Source: Rhynchopus sp. YZ270_cl-10 (Eukaryota; Euglenozoa; Diplonemea; Diplonemida; Diplonemidae). From it: a DNA stretch of 64,000 bases. The DNA lies in NCBI GenBank assembly GCA_964035575.1, contig OZ037858.1:930001-994000 (forward strand). Reading direction: 5' to 3'. The notes under the pieces are model-generated. The model was given only the letters and a program-made list of their open reading frames with translations. It searched no databases and was not told the origin of the DNA. The translations under genes were made by a program, and so were the position numbers. Positions 59,732-64,000 of this stretch are shown one piece after another. Position 1 is the first letter of the stretch; the number at the start of each line of letters is the position of its first letter.

Positions 59732-60994
59732 ATGCCGACGGTCTCGAAAAGCTACACCCACACAAAAGACCATGACCATGTGAACCTGGGGAGTGACGAT
59801 GTGACAGTCTCTATCATTAATGGGAAGCAGTGGCGGGGGAAGGGTACGCAGAGCAAGGGGGAGCTTGTGCGTGATGAGCTGACGGGGCCTGCAGGGGCAG
59901 TGATTGGGAGCAACATCACACACCAACTGCTGAGCGACACGAGCACGTCGTACAGCAGCACAGCGAAGGCGAAGGCGCATTTGCACCGTGGGGTAACGAC
60001 GTATCGAGAGAAGTATCTGAAAAACAGTGGCGACCGGTTGGAGTTGTTGGTGCGAGCTGCAAACCGGCAGCAAGAGTTTTGCGCGGAGAAGTGCAAGACG
60101 ACGCAGTCTGCAGAGGAAATGTCGTTGCCGCACAACTCAGAAGGGCCTCCACGCAGTGTGTACCAACAGTCGTACTGCGCGAGGCTTGAGCTTCTTAAGG
60201 AGTTCACCATAAACGACGCAGGGCGTGCCAAGGTCGACCCGCAACGCAGAGATTACCTTGAACACTCCCTACGCTTCTTCCAACCTGCCGCAGTCCACGT
60301 CAGCGGACGTGCCAACACGCGCCCCACACAACAGCACATCGCATACGAGGGAGAGTCCGTCCTCGAGCCGTCCTCTCTTGACCCCTTCAAACGCAAGCCT
60401 TTAGTGTGGCGCGAACACCTACGCAAGGAGTGTCGCTTTCCGGTTGCTCCGAGGAAGGTGGAACCTTCCGCACAGACCGAAGACGCTCTGCAACATGAAC
60501 AGCCCCATCCCCCGCCCCCTCTGGAAACGACACAGGGTGGACCAGCACCGTCGCCGTCACCTCCGTCACCATCACCACCCCCACCAGAGCCCCAACAGGA
60601 CCAGCCTACAGCGCCCCCTACACCCCATGGTGTACGTCCTATGTCAGCGAAACGGCAGACATCACGTCCATTGTCTGCACGCCCTATGCAGAGGCCGTCT
60701 TCTGCTCGGAGGCCGGGGTCTGCGCGGCAGTCGTTGTCATCTCGAGAGGGTGCGCAGAGGGGAGAGCGAGGGCAGCACCACTACCAACAACACACCCCCG
60801 ACCATGAACACGACTGGTGGGTCCCCCCTGCCCCCCACAACGCTGCCTCCCGCCCACCACCCAAAGCACGCTACTACAAAACCACATACGAAAAGTCCCG
60901 CCCCGTAGGCAGGCGCCTCGTCGTCGAGCCGCAGTACGCTAATAAAGTGCGCGACATCTACCCGGCAATGGTGGAGTGCATTGGACCTTCTTAA
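59732..60994 (+). CDS. Unknown protein with proline-rich region
   Basis: 420 residues, intronless, with a start 3-4 nt after a CCCAGCAG acceptor-like site. I do not recognise a family. The N-terminal 250 residues are polar with several short Tyr-rich motifs (TTYREKYLKN, SVYQQSYCARL) and a repeat of that style near the end (YKTTYEKSRP). The middle (about 270-330) is rich in Pro, Gln, Ser and Thr and probably disordered. Evenly spaced T-x-Y motifs are seen in some microtubule-associated and axonemal proteins, a weak hint only. It follows the calpain-like gene by about 260 bp on the same strand. Confidence 0.6.
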   Translation: MPTVSKSYTHTKDHDHVNLGSDDVTVSIINGKQWRGKGTQSKGELVRDELTGPAGAVIGSNITHQLLSDTSTSYSSTAKAKAHLHRGVTTYREKYLKNSGDRLELLVRAANRQQEFCAEKCKTTQSAEEMSLPHNSEGPPRSVYQQSYCARLELLKEFTINDAGRAKVDPQRRDYLEHSLRFFQPAAVHVSGRANTRPTQQHIAYEGESVLEPSSLDPFKRKPLVWREHLRKECRFPVAPRKVEPSAQTEDALQHEQPHPPPPLETTQGGPAPSPSPPSPSPPPPEPQQDQPTAPPTPHGVRPMSAKRQTSRPLSARPMQRPSSARRPGSARQSLSSREGAQRGERGQHHYQQHTPDHEHDWWVPPAPHNAASRPPPKARYYKTTYEKSRPVGRRLVVEPQYANKVRDIYPAMVECIGPS

Positions 60995-61333
60995 ATAGCG
61001 CGTCGGGGGACAAAAAAAAACCCCCCCCCAAATATTGATGTTCTGAATGCGTTCGTCGGAGGTTGCATTTAAAACACTCTTTTCTTTCCTACAAAATATT
61101 CGCGCCTCTGTCCACTTCCGTGTCAGGCGGCGAAACCCCCTGGAAGAACCCTCAATTCATGCAAACCACCCCCTCTCTCTCTCTCTCTCTCACCGCCCTA
61201 CCATTACTTCCACAAAAAAATTTTCCACCTATTCCTATGCTACCCTCACAGCAAAAAGCGTTTTCTTTTTATATTAACCCTCCCCCTTTTCCCTAAAACC
61301 GCTTTATCTTTTCCCCTTTTTACACATAACATC
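60995..61333. other. Short spacer with one hairpin element
   Basis: No gene. It has a hairpin at 61046, a (CT)n tract near 61170 and CTACCCTCACAG near 61251 as a possible leader acceptor. Confidence 0.5.
61046..61085 (+). repeat. Hairpin element, AATGC/GCATT type
   Basis: AATGCG, loop TTCGTCGGAGG, then TTGCATT. Both outer arms have changed together from AGTGC/GCACT (G-C to A-T). The tail is TAAAACACTCTTTTCTTTCC. Confidence 0.55.
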
Positions 61334-61918
61334 ATGCCACGCACTGTCATGCTTGTCAAGAAGAACGATGAACTCGGTATGGAGCTTGGACGTTATGAGG
61401 GCGGCCCGCTCTATGTTGAGAGCGTTGTGAGTGGGGGCGCGGCGGCACAGTGTGGAGTCCCGATTAACTGGTCTCTTGTCCGTGTTGGGCAATACAATGT
61501 CTTCAATGTGCGTACCTTGTTGGATGCGTTGGATGCACAGAAAGGTGGTGAAAGCATTGAGCTGTTTTTCGGTGAAGATATGACCGACAAAATCCTTGCT
61601 GTCAAAGAGCTCGAGGCCAATGCGAAGAACCCTCTGAGGAAGTTGATTGCATTGACCGGAATGAAGAAGCGTGGGTCCATGTACTCCCACAAATCTGTCT
61701 CGTCCGGAAGCTCTGACACCTACAACGCCGGCTCAAGCTCGCCACGCAAAATGAAGAAAGCAAAAAGCGTCCGGTCCAAGAAAAGCTCGGAGTCCTCCTC
61801 CACCAGATCCTCCCCTTCCTCCCCCCTTCTCCCTATTAGCTTCCTCGAAGAAGATATCCCAATGGCGTTCGCTCAGAACCACGGTACATACGTTCCCCCA
61901 ATTATCGCGTGTGCGTGA
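61334..61918 (+). CDS. Small PDZ-domain protein
   Basis: 194 residues, intronless. Residues about 4-85 form a PDZ-like domain: VMLVKKNDELGMELGRYEGG, PLYVESVVSGGAAAQCGV, INWSLVRVGQYNVFNV, LLDALDAQKGGESIELFF. The carboxylate-binding loop is divergent (ELGMEL instead of GLGF). The rest is Ser/Lys-rich and probably disordered, ending in a short hydrophobic stretch (YVPPIIACA). It is probably an adaptor that binds the C-termini of other proteins. Confidence 0.72.
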   Translation: MPRTVMLVKKNDELGMELGRYEGGPLYVESVVSGGAAAQCGVPINWSLVRVGQYNVFNVRTLLDALDAQKGGESIELFFGEDMTDKILAVKELEANAKNPLRKLIALTGMKKRGSMYSHKSVSSGSSDTYNAGSSSPRKMKKAKSVRSKKSSESSSTRSSPSSPLLPISFLEEDIPMAFAQNHGTYVPPIIACA

Positions 61919-62329
61919 AATTTTAAAAAATGGGTGGTATAAAACGCCAATTTCTCCCCAGGGATAAAAGGAAGGGCCTCATTTTATTCCCAATTTTTTT
62001 TTTTTTGAACGAAGAAGAAACAAAAATTAACAGAAAATATATTCTCTACCAATTAGGGTCCATTCATATTCAAAAAATTTCCCCCCCTTTTTTTGCGAAG
62101 TGTTTTGGGATAGTTTTTTTTTTTTAGAAAAAAAAATGGTATCCCAGAACTCTGTCAAGAGGTAGGAGGATGACCAATCTAACTTTTTTTTTTAGCAAAA
62201 AAAAAAAACCAAACAATAACAAAATCAACAAAAGAACCTACACTATAAAACAAGAAGATATTATGATAAAATTTGCCAAAAAAAGGGGGGGCGTTTTGTG
62301 TCCTTCCTTTATTTTTCTTTTCCCAACCG

Positions 62330-62372
62330 AAGATGAATGCTTCAAATCCAGCGAAGTTTTCATCTTTTTTTA
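62330..62372 (+). repeat. Hairpin element, AAGATGAA..TTCATCTT
   Basis: AAGATGAATGCTT and GAAGTTTTCATCTT enclose CAAATCCAGC; a T-run follows. Confidence 0.55.
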
Positions 62373-62396
62373 AAAAAAATAATACTCTTTGTTCCT

Positions 62397-62440
62397 GATG
62401 GCCCAAAGCTAAGCTTAGGTTCATCTTACAACAAACCATT
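62397..62440 (+). repeat. Hairpin element, GATG..GCTTAGGTTCATC
   Basis: The 3' arm GCTTAGGTTCATCTTAC matches the TGACTAAGC subtype, while the 5' arm begins GATG. It is a mix of the two subtypes. Confidence 0.5.
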
Positions 62441-62554
62441 TTTTTCTTTTTTTCTTTTGTTTTTATTCCTTCCTTCTCTTTTAACTCTCATTGGTGCCTT
62501 GATGAGGATTTTGAAAATTGTAGATTTTTGTGTACCAAGGAGTACATTAGCCCT

Positions 62555-62601
62555 AGACATACCTCGAAGGCGAATTTCGTATTCGCCTTCAAAGTATGCC
62601 T
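62555..62601 (-). repeat. 47-nt hairpin with wobble pairs on the minus strand
   Basis: GAAGGCGAAT pairs perfectly with ATTCGCCTTC around five bases. The outer arms (AGACATACCTC against AAAGTATGCCT) mismatch at three places as + strand RNA, but all three become G-U pairs if the minus strand is transcribed. That favours a minus-strand RNA of 21 pairs. Confidence 0.55.
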
Positions 62602-62710
62602 ATAGTGAACAACACCTTCGATTTTTTTCAATTTTTCAATTTCCTCTTGATCTTTATAAGAAGCTAGACAAAAAAGTCGATATTTTTTTTAGATATTTTT
62701 TAACAAACTG

Positions 62711-62760
62711 AAGGTGTCTAAGCATGAGAGGCTTAGGGTCATCTTAAAAATTTTTTTTTT
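62711..62760 (+). repeat. Hairpin element, GTGTCTAAGC..GCTTAGGGTCATC
   Basis: CTAAGC pairs with GCTTAG around ATGAGAG; the tail is TTAAAAATTTTTTT. Confidence 0.7.
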
Positions 62761-62872
62761 TTTCAAATTTGGTAATGGCTGTCACTACATAGTCTTTATC
62801 TAGTCTATATAAGAGTCTGCATTTCAGAGAAAAAATGTTAGCGATGAAAAATGTGCTGTGTTCTTTACTGTA

Positions 62873-62912
62873 AAGATGTGTGTTCTGGTCCATCTTACAA
62901 TTTTTTGTTGTT
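62873..62912 (+). repeat. Short hairpin element, AAGATG..CATCTT
   Basis: A 6-bp outer stem with a 12-nt interior; the inner arm is lost. The tail ACAATTTTTTGTTG fits the family position. Confidence 0.4.
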
Positions 62913-63027
62913 TTTTTTACAATTTTTTGTTGTTTTTTTCGTTATTTTATTCCCTCTTTTACCCCCTTTCCCCTTATCATTAGCGTCACAAAAAAAAAAA
63001 AACGGGGGTTTTTTTTCGCCCCCCTTC

Positions 63028-63060
63028 AGTGCGTATCTGAGTTGCTTGCACTAACTTCGT
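63028..63060 (+). repeat. Hairpin element, AGTGC/GCACT type
   Basis: AGTGCGTATCTGAG then TTGCTTGCACT, with the tail AACTTCG. Confidence 0.5.
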
Positions 63061-63309
63061 TTATATTTATTTCTTTTTTGAAAATATAGTGGGTGTCAAC
63101 GTGCCCGAAGCCTTCTTCTGGTATTTCTGCACCTTCGAGTTTTTTTTTTTTTCCTTTTTTCAACAGAAACCAGGGATTATTTCAATGCCTATCACCACTG
63201 ACGATACTTATCCTTTCCACCTCGGGTCAGATGATTTTGTCTGCGGGTTTGCGGTTTTTTTGATGAAATCCCGAAAACAAGAATCCATTTTTTTTTTTCC
63301 TTCAAGACA

Positions 63310-63352
63310 AACCAAGTACCTGATACTTAGGATTGTCTTACCCTTTTTTTTT
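63310..63352 (+). repeat. Hairpin element, CCAAGTA..TACTTAGG
   Basis: ACCAAGTA pairs with TACTTAGGAT around CCTGA; TGTCTTACCCTTTTTTTTT follows. Confidence 0.5.
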
Positions 63353-63706
63353 GGGCTTTCTACAAATAAAGCCATGAATTTAAAGCCATGATTAAGAATT
63401 TCTCCCTCAGTGATTCCCTTCCCTTTTCACTATTCCCATATACACAACCTTTCTGTCTTTTTGTTATTGGAGGTATCTTGTTATGTTCGCCTCTTCTTCA
63501 TTTCTGGATTTTCGCCGGATTTCGCCCTGTATAATATTATTGAAAAAGATGCTGAGAAAATTTTTTGCGTATATTAGGGCGTATAGCTGTTGCGCAAGGT
63601 GATAGCGTTTTCATATTATTCCGACGATGTGTTAAAAGAAAAAAAGATCAGCCCATTCTATTTGCAATTTATTAGCCTTTGGGCTGAATTTTTTGTTGGG
63701 TGGATC

Positions 63707-63765
63707 AAGGTGACCAAGTCTGCATGGCTTAGGGTGTCATAACTATAAAACTCTTCTTTCTTTGC
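63707..63765 (+). repeat. Hairpin element, GTGACCAAG..CTTAGGGTGTCAT
   Basis: TGACCAAG pairs with CTTAGGGTGTCA around TCTGCATGG; AACTATAAAACTCTTCTTTC follows. Confidence 0.6.
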
Positions 63766-64000
63766 TTTCCTTTTTCGGAAGATGATGAAAATGACTAAAA
63801 CGAGACAAATTCTCATCTTCCCTTTATATTTTTCTTTTATCTCAAATTCCCTGTATGCACTTCAAAAAATGGGATGTTCTAGCCCCACATTCGCTTGTTG
63901 GGGTTAAACCAGTATACACGAATGATACTGTCAAAACCTTACCTCCCATAGAAAGGGGAATTTAAAAAAAAAAAAATGCAAACGAATCAGAGTTTTCTTG

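Larger units (their letters stand above)
61919..64000. other. 2-kb terminal spacer without a supported gene
   Basis: Very AT-rich with many A- and T-runs. Open frames are poly-Phe/Lys and not convincing. It contains hairpin elements at 62330, 62397, 62711, 62873, 63028, 63310 and 63707, and a long hairpin at 62555-62601. Confidence 0.6.

Noticed and set aside
63089-63391. Possible gene at the right end
   Set aside because: Poly-Phe stretches from T-runs, no domain, and hairpin elements around it.
1-64000. CRISPR arrays, tRNA genes, bacterial operons
   Set aside because: No spaced direct repeats of CRISPR type and no tRNA-like A/B box pair with a cloverleaf were seen; the genes are eukaryotic.

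Overview
This is nuclear DNA of a eukaryotic protist with the standard genetic code, probably free-living and possibly flagellated. The evidence is spliceosomal GT-AG introns (mostly GTATGT/GTATGC at the 5' end, with CTAAC-like branch sites) and eukaryote-only proteins: ArfGAP, RasGAP, condensin II CAP-D3, SLC34-type phosphate transporter and nucleoplasmin-like chaperone. GC-rich genes sit in AT-rich spacers full of homopolymer runs. I cannot fix the lineage. All 17 genes I can support lie on the + strand, and most have an acceptor-like YAG shortly before the ATG. That would fit one-way transcription with trans-splicing or 5'-UTR introns, but it is not proof.

Layout. 1-8.6 kb: a membrane-anchored YHYH-sulfatase and a secreted CBM9-like protein. 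8.6-17.5 kb: a four-exon ArfGAP, a 421-bp tandem repeat, a RasGAP with two TH1/PH-like domains, a tiny two-exon coiled-coil protein and a single discoidin-type domain protein. 17.6-43.7 kb: five nearly identical head-to-tail genes of about 4.3 kb in 5.4-kb units. Each encodes an SLC34-like Na+/phosphate cotransporter joined to a large extracellular domain resembling the 'esterase-like activity of phytase' family, held between claudin/PMP22-like membrane segments. 44.6-48.9 kb: condensin II subunit CAP-D3. 49-50.7 kb: an inverted-repeat element rich in perfect palindromes. 51-54.2 kb: a nucleoplasmin-like chaperone and a C2HC zinc-finger protein. 55.5 kb: a MITE-like element. 56.4-62 kb: a catalytically dead calpain-like protein, an unknown proline-rich protein and a PDZ protein. 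The last 2 kb has no gene I can support.

Working together. The array and the sulfatase suggest a cell that takes phosphate and sulfate from organic compounds at its surface. The transporter-phytase fusion would place a possible phosphate-releasing domain next to the pore that imports phosphate, and five copies would raise its dosage.

The least expected pattern is non-coding. More than 30 short hairpins (about 25-45 nt) are scattered through the spacers and the longer introns, all in gene orientation. They share a loop/3' motif (GAGAGG or CAGAGG) and a following CAACTTT-type pyrimidine tract, while their stem sequences change in a pair-preserving way. All four confidently placed introns over 100 nt carry such an element (one copy degenerate) close to the 3' splice site; the short introns do not.
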